A stretch of 64,000 bases of DNA, from the NCBI RefSeq assembly GCF_040958095.1, contig NC_091172.1:22379856-22443855 (forward strand), given 5' to 3'. Of the stretch, positions 20,578-32,116 are shown piece by piece (the stretch's first letter is position 1; every line of letters begins with the position of its first letter). The DNA comes from Procambarus clarkii (taxonomy: Eukaryota; Arthropoda; Malacostraca; Decapoda; Cambaridae). Below the pieces are notes generated by a model that had not been told where the DNA came from, did not search any database, and saw only the letters and a program-made list of their open reading frames with translations. The position numbers and the translations under genes are program-made.

Positions 20578-22504
20578 ACATGTTGGTGATCCAAAGGTGC
20601 GGGTTGTTTTAGCCGTAATACTGGGCCTGTTAGTAAATAGCCACCTGCAGATGGTAACATGTTCATACCGTGGTAATCTTCCTTTCCTATGATAAACTTA
20701 TGGTAGACATCTGATCCCATAAGGATTCCAATATTGGAAAGGTTGTCCGATGTAATGTTATCAGCCAAAGGAATTCCCTTTTCTTCCAGGAATTTGGCTG
20801 TTGTTCCTAGACCTTCTATATACAGGTCTGTTGGGAATCTATCTACTACCAGTGCTGGTACTTTTCGTACATAACCTCCTAATCGTACTGTGGGTCGTAC
20901 TACCCTGTAAGCTCGGGCTCCTGAGTTAGTCAGGAATCCTGCTATGTTTATCCGTGTCTCCTCTACAGGTGTAAGTTTCAGTTTATCTACCAACTCCTTG
21001 GATATAAAGGTCAGTTGGGACCCTTTATCAAATAATCCACGTACGGTGGCTTTATTCTTTCCATTTCTAATGATCAATTGTGCAGTAGGTAGAGCTGATT
21101 TATGATTAGACCTTGTCGAGAAGACACTTATGTCAGGTAACACAGTACAAAGCTGTACTGATGCAGTAGCTCCTTCCTCCTCCTGTGGTTTGGGAGACTT
21201 TGTACTTGTGTCCCCACAAAGTGCAGTATGGTGTTGACCCTTATGGCACTTAGTGCAGATGCGCATTGCAGTTGTGCAATTGTCGGGATGATGTTCCCTT
21301 ATACACTTGCTACATCTATGTAACTCCTCGAGTCGTTTTATGCGTGTTGCACAATCAGGGTAGCGTCTGCAATTGTAAATGGAATGTGATTGCTCACAAA
21401 ACACATGGTCTCCAGACATTAACAGTATCTTGAGGAGTCACCGTCTTGGGTGACGCGTTAACTGTAGGTTTAGAGGGACCAACTGCATATGTTCCTACAC
21501 TGCCCTGATTCCACTTTGTGGAGGGGGAAGATGTTTTAGCTTTGTTTGGAGTACTGTTTGTACTCTGTTGTTTACTATTAGTAGCAAATGTAGGTTTAGA
21601 TGTCGTTTTTCCTTCTGGATTAACTCTTTCTCGTTCTATGATGGTTTGTAAACCCTTTGTAATCTCATTTACAGTCAAGGATGACTTACCTACTAATACA
21701 AACAACTTATCCAGTATGTCCCTGGGTAATTTTCGTGTCATATGGACTTCTACTATCCAGTCTGACTCATCCAAATTCACTTTATTTTTAAGTGCCTTGA
21801 GCATGGACTCAAGCTCCAATCTGAAGGCTTAGAGTGAGACTGCAGTATTATTTGGAGGTTTAATGTCTAACAGTTTCTGTGTTAGAATTCTGATGGTCCT
21901 TTCAGGTTTAGCGTAATTATCTTTCAGGAGTTGTACTGCATTGTCATAATCATCATCTGTGATTTAGATTACAGACTACCTGATACGCTTCATCCTTCAA
22001 GACACACTGTAAGTATGTAAACTTTGTTGTTTTTGGTACATTAGCATTAGAATCCACAGAATCGACAAATTTGCTCCAGATACCGTCCCAACTCTCGTCT
22101 TCTGTTCCAGAAAAAGTTGGTAAACTAAGTGATGGCAATTTGACTTCTGGTGCTGTCTGGTTCTGGGAAGTTGTGGTTGCAATATTTATATTGGCTTTAT
22201 GGGCATGTATGATATCATCAAAGTGTTGCAACTTTATAAACATTGCATCTTCATAATCAGAATGTTCTTGTAATACATCTTTCATTGTATCTCCATCACC
22301 ACTGGTATTCTGAAGTAAAACTTGATATTCTTTCATTTGTTGCAACACACGGTCATACTTGTTCCGTGTAAGCTTAAGATAGTTTTCCAGTGCGACATAG
22401 TTAACTGGAGTTTGTTTACTCATGTCTTCACATGTGCTAATCTGCCGTGATAAATGTCCCCTCAATCCTGTGAGGGTTATTTGGACATTTTTGACAGTAG
22501 ACAT
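20578..22504 (-). pseudogene. BEL/Pao retrotransposon, gag and protease part
   Basis: Minus-strand frames 22504-21953, 21819-21394 and 21419-20578 encode a Gag-like N-terminus (LPSLSLPTFSGTEDES), a linker, two zinc knuckles (CSKCIREHHPDNC and CTKCHKGQHHTALC), then an aspartic protease-like region. The protease motif reads LFDKGSQLTFIS, with DKG where family members normally have DSG or DTG, so the active site looks lost. The frame is interrupted near 21820-21953. The element stops at 20578 before any RT, within LINE-D. A 5' LTR should lie at higher coordinates (22505-23530) but I could not delimit it. It is inactive. Confidence 0.8.
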
Positions 22505-23794
22505 CTTGGAAGACTTGATAGTCGTATAGACTAGTGTCAGGACTATTTATGGCACTTGTATTAGTAAAGCCACTAGTTTCCGAACTAGAGCTACTTATCA
22601 TTCATTTAAATATACACTGTATAATCATACACACTATAATTTGAATGGTAGACCTGTATCAATGCTGGTATCCGCAAGTTAGCCCTTCATTATCACTCTT
22701 GGTTGGTACAGAGACACAGGTTAACACTCAAAGGTGTAATGATTATAGTTAAATTATACTTATAGTTATATTGATATCATATTGACAACACAACTCGGGT
22801 TGTCTTAAATACTGCATAAAAATATGTACTTGCTAGGTTGTAATATGTGTTCAACTCTAGACAAGTGTAAAATTCTTACCTTTACACCAGGTTAGCACAA
22901 TAAGTTAGACTAGGTTGCTGTACAACACCAGCCTAAAATGTTCTACCCTTGTGCAAGAATTAGTTGTAAATAATGTGGCATGCAGTAAATGTTACAGTAA
23001 TGGCAGTAATAATGCAATAATTACAAAAAACATTTATAAGTAACTTATAAGTAAAGTAGCCTCTTATCAACCTCTTGTAATGAAATGAAAAAATGCACAA
23101 TTGTTCCTTTGGTACTGCCAGAACAATAATAGTGCTTGTTGTAAGTTCTGTTTGCTATGAGATTGAAAAGTTAGGCTAGAAAAAATGCAAAATATAGCAG
23201 TATCTTCCTGCTATAATGTGTGTAGGTAATATTGCACTATATGTATGTATAATATCCAGGTTCAAAGGACCAAATAATGTGGGGAAATTCCAGGCAGCTA
23301 ATCTTTTTCAAATTGACTTTAATAAAATAAAGTTATGTCTTATTTATTTTTCTTAGTAAGAATTAATTGAGTGGACTGTATATACTTGTAAACTGCCTGA
23401 AATCTAATTACACACTATTGGGAGGGACAATTGGTAGCCTAAACCACTTTGTTATGGCTCCTTCTTAAACTACCAATTGTTTACCTTTTAATTATAATAC
23501 AGTATACCACATAATACAGTATACCATGGTGGTCTAATCTACTAGTAAATTACTAATTATGACTACTAAGATTATTGAATTTGGCTTAGATGGGCCAGTA
23601 GTGTGGGCCTGGTAAGGCGTGTAAGTGTATCCTCCAGATTGGGTGTGGCCCTGTGCCTCCTGGTGCCACGTAATGAGGGCTGTAAAATGGGGTACACGTA
23701 CATGTGGTTCGGGTTCATACATTATGACCGACTTATTTTTATAAATGAATAAATGTGCAATTGTAATTCAGATATAATTTGATATTCCAAGAGT
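22505..23794. other. no gene seen; probable BEL/Pao leader or LTR and AT-rich DNA
   Basis: This stretch lies between the gag start of the BEL/Pao fragment and the LINE-D C-terminus. It is AT-rich with no supported coding frame. By position it should include the 5' leader and LTR of the BEL/Pao element, but no second LTR is available for comparison. Near 23490-23527 the phrase CATAATACAGTATACCA is partly repeated in tandem. Confidence 0.4.
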
Positions 23795-24235
23795 ACGACT
23801 TAATCAAACTAGAAATGCTCTACAAATCAAGGGGCCCAGAATGTGGAATGACCTTCCCGACCATGTTAAAGACTGTACCTCTCTCAACCAATTTAAGATA
23901 AAAACGAAGCTATACCTAGTAAATTCCCTGTAACCTACCTTACCCTTCTATTGTCAACCAATGTCTGGTTTTCTTTAAAGAGCGCTGTTTGTCGACATAA
24001 TTGTATTTGTGCTGCTTTTTCATCTATGTTTTCATTTCTTGTTTTCATTCTACTCATTATGCTCAATTAGTATTAAGCTTGTCATTTAAGTTTATCATGC
24101 CCGAAACGCTTTGCGTAATAGTGGCTTTAGGCATTGTATGTACTAGCTCTACCTATAAGTCAATCAATCTTTGTAAAAATTTATTGTATGTATGTACCTT
24201 ACCTAAATAAACATTTTATTTTATTTTATTTTTAG
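23795..24235 (+). pseudogene. LINE-D C-terminus and 3' end
   Basis: The frame at about 23795-23931 encodes IKGPRMWNDLPDHVKDCTSL, then NQFKIKTKLYLVNSL and a stop, a typical C-terminus of CR1-type LINE polymerases. The 3' untranslated region follows, with GCCCGAAACGCTTTGCGTAA at 24101-24120, TACCTTACCTAAATAAACA and a TTTTA-rich tail to about 24235. Other 3' ends of this family lie at 24702-24849, 26290-26425, 47405-47535, 47965-48075 and 49452-49576. Confidence 0.8.
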
Positions 24236-24701
24236 ATACAAAAAATACTTGATAAGCCGGATACAGTTGTTGTGATGGTTGTTAGGCTGTGTTGCTGGTG
24301 TTGACACGTAAATGGGGTGTCTCGTTGTTTACACCAGCTCTAAAGCCAAAATAGCGCGTGGTGGCTGCTCTGTTGTTATGTTGTGTTGTGTTGTGTTGAT
24401 TTAGGGGCGACGACGATCGGTTATGTTATGATGCGGGAGCCGACACGCTCATCGCTGGTTCCTCACTCAAAGTAATTTTACATTAACAAGGGATCCTAGC
24501 TACAATACTGTGTAAATAATTATATTCAGTCTTATTGATAACTTTTTTGTTAACTCTAGATACTAAACTAGTCTATTAACAATGTTTCATAATGTAAATA
24601 TCGATGACATCCATGACGTCACGGAGTCTCCCATTTTCCATCCTGAACGGATTACAGACTAAGGGAGACTGTGTTATGTGTGTGTCGGTTTCCCGACAAA
24701 T
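24236..24701. other. no gene seen
   Basis: This is a unique-looking stretch with a short TGTTGTGTTGTGTTG repeat near 24380-24400. No open frame or known repeat is recognised. Confidence 0.4.
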
Positions 24702-24849
24702 GTTTATTTAGGTAAGGTACATACATACAAGAGATTTTACAAAGAGTGATGGATTTATAGATAGGGCTAGTATATACAATGCCTAAAGCCACTATTAAGC
24801 AAAGCGTTTCGGGCATGAAAAAGTTAAATGACTAAAGCTTAATACTAAA
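24702..24849 (-). mobile_element. LINE-D 3'-end fragment
   Basis: This is a minus-strand copy of the LINE-D 3' terminus. It begins with AAATGTTTATTTAGGTAAGG (the reversed tail) and reaches the reversed GCCCGAAACGC motif at about 24806. It is strongly 5'-truncated and directly abuts the LINE-A fragment at 24851. Confidence 0.7.
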
Positions 24850-24850
24850 C

Positions 24851-25577
24851 AAAACGCTGATGTAATTTACACAGATTTCGCAAAAGCTTTTGATAAATGT
24901 GACCATGGCGTTATTGCACATAAAATGCGTTCAAAAGGAATTACCGGAAAAATAGGCAGATGGATCTACAATTTCCTGACCAACAGAACCCAATGTGTAA
25001 TAGTCAACAAAATAAAATCCAGCCCATCAACCGTGAAGAGCTCAGTCCCCCAGGGTACTGTGCTTGTTCCAGTACTTTTTCTTATCTTCATATCGGGCAT
25101 AGACAAGAACACAACCTATAGCACTATCATCCTTTGCAGATGACACTAGGATTTTTTTTTTAGATATATACAAGAGTTGTTACATTCTTGTACAGCCACT
25201 AGTACGCGTAGCGTTTCGGGCAAGTCCCTGGAATACGATCCCCTGCCGCGAAGAATCGTTTTTTCATCCAAGTACACATTTTACTGTTGCGTTAAACAGA
25301 GGCTACAGTTAAGGAATTGCGCCCAGTAAATCCTCCCCGGCCAGGATACGAACCCATGACATAGCGCTCGCGGAACGCCAGGCGAGTGTCTTACCACTAC
25401 GCCACGGACATCTTCATGAGAGTAGGCAACATAGAGGACACAGCAAACCTCCAGTCAGATGTAGATCAGGTCTTTCTATGGGCTGCAGAAAATAATATGG
25501 TGTTTAACGAAGATAAGTCTCAGCTCATGCGCTATAGAAAGAATGAAAATATAAAAACGGAAACCACGTACAAAACT
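24851..25577 (+). pseudogene. LINE-A fragment interrupted by a SINE
   Basis: This is a third copy of LINE-A RT, covering only TDFAKAFDKCDH through SSVPQGTVLVPVLF to ADDTR (24851-25147). It resumes as FMRVGNIEDTANLQSDVDQV at 25413-25577. The 255 bases between are a SINE in reverse orientation. Compared with the palindrome copies it has several substitutions and a 1-base deletion near 25125. It ends near 25577 against a CA-rich stretch and a LINE-B tail. Confidence 0.8.
25155..25412 (-). mobile_element. tRNA-derived SINE, second type
   Basis: Read on the minus strand, this starts TCCGTGGCGTAGTGGTAAGA (A-box-like) at 25412. A B-box-like GGGTTCGTATCC follows at about 25347. It continues through TTACTGGGCGCAATTCC and ends with GCCCGAAACGC, GTACTAGTGGCTGTACAAG and an A-rich end at 25155. 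The last part resembles the LINE-D 3' end, so LINE-D may be its mobilising partner. It is inserted in the RT frame of LINE-A. Confidence 0.7.
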
Positions 25578-25599
25578 CACACACACCTGGTGTGTATGT

Positions 25600-25795
25600 G
25601 TGTGTCCCAGATTAGTAACTAGCTCATCAAGATTGTAACTTGCTTAGCTAAATGAATTGTGGGGTTCAGTCCCTGAGCCCATTATGTGCCTCTGTAACCC
25701 TTTCCACTACCGCCCACAAGATGGGTATGGGGTGCATAATAAATGAACTAAACTAACTAACTAAACTAACTAACTAAACTCTCTAAGGTTAAAAA
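25600..25795 (+). mobile_element. LINE-B 3'-end fragment
   Basis: This is a plus-strand copy of the LINE-B 3' untranslated end (CTAGCTCATCAAGATTGTAA, then CACCCCATACCC on the complementary strand), closing in a TAAC/TAAACTAAC tail at 25750-25795. The same end appears in reverse at 26575-26720 and 48948-49085. Confidence 0.8.
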
Positions 25796-25812
25796 ATGTT
25801 TAAGACCCTTAC

Positions 25813-25837
25813 CTTTATTATTGCCACCAGTGGCCAT
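25813..25837 (-). CDS. candidate start-codon exon
   Basis: The minus strand reads ATGGCCACTGGTGGC then AATAATAAAG, followed by GTAAGGG, a good donor. That gives MATGGNNK plus one base (phase 1). Joined to the phase 1 acceptor at 18653 it gives an Asp codon and continues THYDHMRCYVD. The intron would be about 7.2 kb and consists largely of transposable elements. The upstream minus-strand sequence (25838-26200) is unique-looking and could be 5' UTR and promoter. Support is only the start codon, the donor and the phase match, so the call is tentative. Confidence 0.3.
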
Positions 25838-26229
25838 GATGGAGTCTTCAACAATTTTTTTTCTCTGTAGTTAACAAGGTCTCGGTTACTCGATTACGGA
25901 AGCACCTTAAGGTCACGTCCTCACAGCAGCCAAACATTAAACAACTGACTCCGGAACTAAGGGATAAATGCAACCCGTTCGAATCGGGATCATGAAGCAG
26001 TTATGCAAGCATTTACGAACCTGCACATCTTTCCTCAATCTTTGACGGCTTTGGTTACATTTATTAAACAGTTTACAACCATGAAAACTTCCCTATCAAC
26101 TGTTATTATTGTTATAAACTGATTCCTGATGCTTCGGAGCTCACTAACTGTTTAATAATTGTAAACAAAGCTGCCAAATATTGAGAAAAGATGGACAGGT
26201 TACGAAGTGCTTCGATACTGCTTTATGAA

Positions 26230-26425
26230 ACCGGGTATTTAAATAAATAAATAAAATAAATGTTTATTTAAATAATAAATAAATAAATAAATAAATGTTT
26301 ATTTAGGTAAGGTACATACATAAAGAGATTTTACAAAGTTTGTTGGATTAATAGATAGAGCTAGTACATACAATGCCTAAAGCCACTATTACGCAAAGCG
26401 TTTCGGGCAGGAAAAACATTAATGA
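26230..26425 (-). mobile_element. AAAT microsatellite and LINE-D 3'-end fragment
   Basis: 26235-26296 is an AAAT-rich tail. 26297-26425 is the reversed LINE-D 3' terminus ending at the GCCCGAAACGC motif (about 26398-26408). It is a 5'-truncated insertion in minus orientation. Confidence 0.7.
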
Positions 26426-26574
26426 CTAAAGCTTAATACTAATGGGTAAAAAGAATAAAATGTGTTGCGAACAAATAAAAATAGAGGTAAAAGAGGGGGG
26501 AACATGGCTGAAAAAGCAGCACAAATACATTTACAAATTATTACAGAAAATTACATTCAAACAGCGTTGTTTTG

Positions 26575-29500
26575 AAAGTTAGTTTAGTTCATTTATTATG
26601 CACCCCATACCCATCTTGTGGGCGGTAGTGGAAAGGGTTACAGAGGCACATAATGGGCTCAGGGACTGAACCCCACAATTCATTTAGCTAAGCAAGTTAC
26701 AATCTTGATGAGCTAGTTACAAAATTCAGTATAAGTCATCACATCAACAATGGGTTCGAGATCGACCTCAAGTACAGGTTCTAAATTAAGCAACTGACAT
26801 ATGTGGAGAGCTAGTGTCAAAATTGATATGTTTGTCCTGCACACCGCCCCCCATCCAGTGGGCAGCGGTGGAAAGGTTAGTCACTCAGTTACTACCTACA
26901 GTTAGCAAACTGGGGATAATTGGCTAAAATTTCTGGTAGCAGATCATTTTGAATGAAATATTGACACATCGCTGGAACATTGGTTATAGAATTGTCTCTA
27001 AATTCACGTATCTTTTCGCACTCCATCACAGGGTGTGCGAATAATTTTGACACAGTTTACATTTGGTCAGGTCTACATCAGCAGATAATGAGAATTCCCA
27101 GAGATACTTGTAACCGAGTCTAAGCCGAGCAGTAGTAACATCTAGAAGTCTGCTGATTTTATTGGATGATCCATAGATGTGTGGCTCCTCTTGCATGATA
27201 GTATGATGATAGATGGAATTACTGGTGTCAATTTCACTTTGCCTCAGATCTACAAGATCTTGTTGAAGTTCTCGGTGTACTGCTGCTCTCAGATTGCTCA
27301 TTGACAATCCAAGGTTACACTCAACTGCTCCTTTAAAGGCAGATTCTTTGGCTAACTTATCAGCTCTATCATGCATTCGGAGGCCAACATGAGATGGAGA
27401 CCACATGAAATGGACTCTGTTACCATCCTTAATAATTTTGTTGTATTTGTGTCTAGCTTCGGACACGAGCATGTTACAGTTATGTCTTAAAGAGTTGAGA
27501 GCATTTAAGGATGATAAGGAGTCACTTACAATTAATGTATCAAGTTTTGAGACTTGTACACATTTCAGTGCAAGGATCAAGGCAAATAGTTCAGTCTGAA
27601 GGGTAGAGGCCCAGTTGTTTATACGGACTCCCCACTCAAAGTATAGGCCATCGCCCATTGTCAGGACAACTGCACTTCCAGCTGCACCCGTGGTGCGGTG
27701 TAAGGAACCATCAGTGTATATAATTTGAGAGAGAGAATGCTCTGTGGACAGAGCATCAATATGGCTTAAGGCGTTGAGCTTTGCCTCAAGACGAAGCTTG
27801 GGCTGATCTCTAATTTGCTTCTTGGGTGGAAAGGGAGAGATTAAAACTGGAAAGGGTGTAACCTCCCACGGTGCAGGAAAGTGCCGTTGTTGTTTCTCTT
27901 GGTACAAATCATGAACCCCATACATTCTGAGTTGAGTTCCAGTTTTTGTTATCCATTTGGAACAATGCTGATCTTCAATAAAGAAATTCTGGAGGGCTTC
28001 TGTGCAAGGATTAGGATGAGTTAGCCTAAGCATTTTTATACCAATTTGACAGTTAATTTCAGTAACACGATCAACAACGCTCAGAATATTAAGTTCCTTT
28101 CTCATATTAAGTATCTTTGTGGTACGAGGGCACCCAAGGATTATCCTCAAGGCTTCGTTCTGCAATTTTTCAAGCCCTCCAAGCTTTCTTTCAGGCATCA
28201 AAACAAGCAGAGGTGCAGCATAATCCACTAAAGATCTGATGTATGCAAAGTACATCATTTTGACAATTCTGACATTGGCACCATAGCCTGAGTGATAACC
28301 TGCAACAGCCTTGAGAGCTCGGAGCCTCTCTTTAAACTGACGACAGAGTCTGAATACAACAGGACCATACAGTGGCACCTCAAGGCCAAGGTATTTGAAT
28401 CTGTTTACATAGTCAAGCTGGGAGCCATCAGACAGTTGCATCTTGCGAACAGCTCCTCCCTGCCTGGGTGGGCGCCGATTTAGTATCTTTGTTTTCTCTG
28501 CTGAGATAATTAAACCTAGGTCCTGACATGAGTCTAATACAGAGTTAAGAGTGTTTTGCGTGTTAGCATACCCAGTGGTGTGTATCATTATATCATCAGC
28601 ATAGCTAATGATGTGGACGTTGGGTTTGCTCGGTATAGAGTTTAACAGCGTGTTTATTAAGATATTAAATAAGGTAGGACTGAGGACACCACCCTGCGGG
28701 GTACCTAGTTCAAAGTCTCTTGTTACACTCCCGTGCCCCTGGAAAAATACAGATGACTTCCTGTTGGATAAGTAACCCCTGGTCCAACAAAGAAGCCGAC
28801 CACCAATATTCATTCTTGCAAGCTCACTCAAGATAACATGTCTATTTGCAATATCAAAGGCAGACTTAAGATCTAGGAAGGTGGTATATGACTTTTCAGT
28901 GTGCAGGGTAAGAAAGGTGGTGATGCAATGATGCACACTCCTTCCATGCATGAAGCCATATATCTGGGGGGATAGTATGGTTCTTATTCTATGGAGGAGA
29001 CGGTTTAGGACCATTCTCTCGAATGTTTTGCAAATGCAGCTAGTAAGGGAAATTGGGCGGAAAGCATTCTCTTGATTTGGCTTGGTAATTGGAATAATTA
29101 TACTGTTGGTCCAAGAGTTAGGAAGCTCCCCAGTAACATAGCTCATATTATACAGCTCAAGCAGGGGATTCCCTGGTACTAAAGGGAGCAGACGCAATAT
29201 GTCATAAGTGATACCATCTTCACCGGGGGATGTGGCTTTGCCTTTGTTTAGGGCCGCGAGTAATTCAAACTCAGTAAATGGCACGTTGCATTCATCTTCC
29301 TTGTGGAGCATGAAGTCAACGAGCCTTTCTCGATCTCCGTAACCAGCATTTAATCTGAACTGTATGTCTGGGGGAAGATTATTGAAGCTAGAGGTGGTTG
29401 CCCAAGCATCGACTAACTCGTTTGCTCTGTGTAGAGGGTGAGGGTGTGCTACTTGGCCGAGCTTATCGCCTTTAATTCTTTTAATATCCTTCCATGCCTG

Positions 29501-30587
29501 GCTGAGGGGGGTGTGAGAGTTGAGACTGTTAACAAAAGTTTCCCAGTTATCTTGCCTGAGCTCTGTCATGCGCTCCCTCGCCTTGGCTAGGGCTTTCTGA
29601 AAGAGCTTGAGCATTGCTGGCGTACGTGTTTCCCTATATGCAAGCCCAACTCGTCTGGCAGTGCGTTTCAAAGTACGCAGTTTGAGGTCATTGTAATAGG
29701 CATGGCGTTTATTACCTTTCATATCGTTGCGACTATTGGATGGTGCAGGGGGCCGACCTAAAGGGTCAGCAAACATCTGAATGCTCTGTACTAGACCGTC
29801 GTTAAATGTCTGGACTGTGGAGGGATCATAAGTGCTGTACCACTCTGACACATGAGCAACAAAGTCTTCACGTCGAGCAGGAGGAACACTGAGCCGTTTG
29901 CGTTTGAAAGTCCCACCGGGCAGGATGGTATTTCCTATACATAGAGTAGTCAATGTAGGGTGATGATCTGACAACAAATCTGTTACAATAGATGATGTGC
30001 ACCAGACGTGAGAGACGTTGAAACCAACACAGAGGTCTAGAATGCCTCCACAAATATGCGTGGGTTCAAGGTCACCCACAATCTGCACATCTTGGTGACT
30101 ATTTAGTAGCGACAGCAGTTGATTCCCGTTACCGTTACTGAAGCGAGAGCCACCAATGTCCTTGTGTCTAGCATTGTAGTCACCAAGAATGATGGTGGGC
30201 TCTGCTTGAGCGCAGGCTGGAAGATCAATATAATTTAACTTTCCTGCTGGAGCATATAGATTAAATACATTGAGGACAGAGTTGCCCACATAGATCCTCA
30301 CTCCATGATACTGTTGACCGGCAGTTTGTTTTTCTGGCAGAAGTTGATGGGGTAGGGATTGCTTTGATGTATATAATGCAAGAGTTACTGGATCTGAGGT
30401 TGTAAGAAACAAATGAGGGCAATTTCGGGGGTGAGGATCTTGCGGGAACTCTGCACTCCTGGAGACATACAATATCAATGTGTTCAGTTGTTACTTTGTG
30501 ATGTAAATCTGAGAACCTTTTTTTGAGGGATGCAATGTTCCAGCTAAGGATGGATAACTTAGTTAATTGTGCATTTAAAGTCAGCAT
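26575..30587 (-). pseudogene. LINE-B (I-group, with RNase H), nearly full length
   Basis: The minus-strand ORF2 begins at 30587 (SILSWNIASLKKRFSDLHHK, then IDIVCLQECRVP, the endonuclease N-terminus). It then shifts frame near 30430-30480 into an 1150-codon frame ending at 27026. Domains in the long frame: endonuclease with ILGDYNARH (about codon 98) and SDHHPTL; RT with YRPISLT-like FRPISLTSCICKTFERMVL, FLDLKSAFDIANRHV, LGTPQGGVLSPTLF and YADDIMIHTTG (about codon 628); RNase H with IIYTDGSLHRTTGAAGS, TELFALILALKCV and WSPSHVGLRMHDRADKLAKE (about 920-1060). A 3' UTR runs to 26575 with a TAAC-type end. A single frameshift separates the endonuclease N-terminus from the rest. This is the most intact LINE of the window, but not clearly active. 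Confidence 0.9.
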
Positions 30588-30648
30588 TATATATTGATAT
30601 TATTAGTTCACTTAATATTTATTATCTATATACATATTATCTATTGCA

Positions 30649-31398
30649 CTACGATATAAGTCCAGGAACATTTCTTAGTTTATTACCAATGTCACACATT
30701 TGCATCCAATGATCTAGTACAATTTGTCTGTCATTTCCAGCTATAGAGTCGTTTTGAACATAGTTTAGCACAACTTTGGCAGTTAACCTGCGTGGAAGGG
30801 TTCCACTACACAAGGTTTCAAGATCACTAGAAGTTTCCCCTGATAGGCAAGCGAACACATGTTTGGAGGGTTCAGGGGTGGAAGGGGGAGTTTGGCAGTC
30901 ATTGCTTACAAGTCCCCTCATACGCGTGAGCATCATCGAAATATCGCTGGTGGATTTTTTCTCATGTTGGAGTTGCTCTCGCAGCCGCTCCGTTTGCTGC
31001 TGTGACTGCTGCTGGTGTTCCTGCAACCGGTCACGAAGGGCAACCACTGCTTGAACAGTGGAGCGACCCAAAGGCGAGGTGGTAGGGAGGCTGAGGTTGC
31101 GATGTGTCTCATTTTGATCCAGTTCCTTATTCCCCACTTCCAGTTGACTGTGGGGTCCAGCTGTGGATGGTGGTCTCACAGTAGGTGACATTATCCCAGA
31201 ACCACGAAGTGGCCACTCTACATCAGGGGAAGGCCCACCACTGGCAGAAGATGCAACACCTGGTTCTTGTGGGGGAGCTGGGATGATGGCACGAGTCTTC
31301 GGTCTGGTACCGGTCCCCTTGTGCACTTCGTAATATAAAGGTGGTGAGTTTGGCAGCCAGCTGGAGCGAACATCACCTAAGCCGAACAGTAGTAACAT
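30649..31398 (-). pseudogene. LINE-B ORF1-like frame
   Basis: This is an open frame of 249 codons immediately upstream of ORF2 on the same strand. It has a Pro-rich N-terminal half and a Gln/Arg-rich coiled-coil segment (LRDRLQEHQQQSQQQTERLR, then EQLQHEKKSTSD). No zinc knuckle or RRM is visible. Its position 60 bases upstream of ORF2 suggests the LINE ORF1 protein. Its first residues (MLLLFGLG) come from a joined fragment of LINE-B 3' sequence, so the true N-terminus is lost or altered. Confidence 0.55.
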
Positions 31399-31507
31399 CT
31401 AGAAGTCTGCTGATTTTATTGGATGATCCATAGATGTGTGGCTCCTCTTGCATGATAGTATGATGATAGATGGAATTACTGGTGTCAATTTCACTTTGCT
31501 TCAGATC
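31378..31507 (-). repeat. displaced fragment of LINE-B RNase H/C-terminal region
   Basis: This segment nearly repeats 27122-27250 of the adjacent LINE-B (GTAGTAACATCTAGAAGTCT and following bases). It is placed head-to-tail directly upstream of the ORF1-like frame. It is either a fragment of an older copy into which LINE-B inserted, or a recombination product. Confidence 0.7.
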
Positions 31508-31539
31508 TCTCAGTCGTGTCATAGGCAGCGTAGGGTTAG

Positions 31540-31579
31540 TCCATTTATTTATATATATATATTATATATATGTATATAT

Positions 31580-31634
<55 letters not shown>

Positions 31635-31741
31635 GTATATATATATATATATTATATATATGTATATATATATTATATATATGTATATATATATATTATA
31701 TATGTATATATATTATATATATATGTATATATGTATATCTC
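31540..31741. repeat. TA/TGTATA microsatellite
   Basis: This is about 200 bases of alternating TA with interspersed TGTATA. The Tyr/Ile frames crossing it are simple translations of the repeat. A shorter similar tract follows at 32117-32150 on the other side of an inverted-repeat element, so the element may have inserted into the microsatellite. Confidence 0.9.
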
Positions 31742-32116
31742 GTACCTAGTAGCCAGAACGCACTTTTCGGCCTACTATGCAAGGCCCGATTTGCCTAATA
31801 AGCCAAGTTTTCATGAATTAATATATTTTCTCTAATTTTTTTCTTATGAAATGATAAAGCTACCCGTTTCATTATGTATGAGGTCAATTTTTTTTATTGG
31901 AGTTAAAATTAACGTAGATATATGACCGAACCTAACCAACCCTACCTAACCTAACCTATCTTTATAGGTTAGGTTAGGTAGCCGAAAAAGTTAGGTTAGG
32001 TTAGGTTAGGTTGGTTAGGTAGTCGAAAAACAATTATTTCATGAAAACTTGGCTTATTAGGCAAATCGGGCCTTGCATAGTAGGCTGAGAAGTGCGTTCT
32101 GGCTACTAGGTACGAC
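31742..32116. mobile_element. inverted-repeat element with TTAGG motifs
   Basis: About 80 bases at each end are inverted copies: GTACCTAGTAGCCAGAACGC from 31742, and its reverse complement ending near 32113. The centre (31930-32025) holds CCTAACC and GGTTAGG blocks in both orientations, including four consecutive TTAGG-like pentamers near 31990-32010. It is flanked by TA microsatellite on both sides. There is no coding capacity. It could be a MITE, or the long-terminal part of a Penelope-like element whose RT lies just downstream. Confidence 0.7.

Noticed and set aside
31436-31835. Tyr/Ile repeat proteins
   Set aside because: Translation of TA/TGTATA microsatellite.
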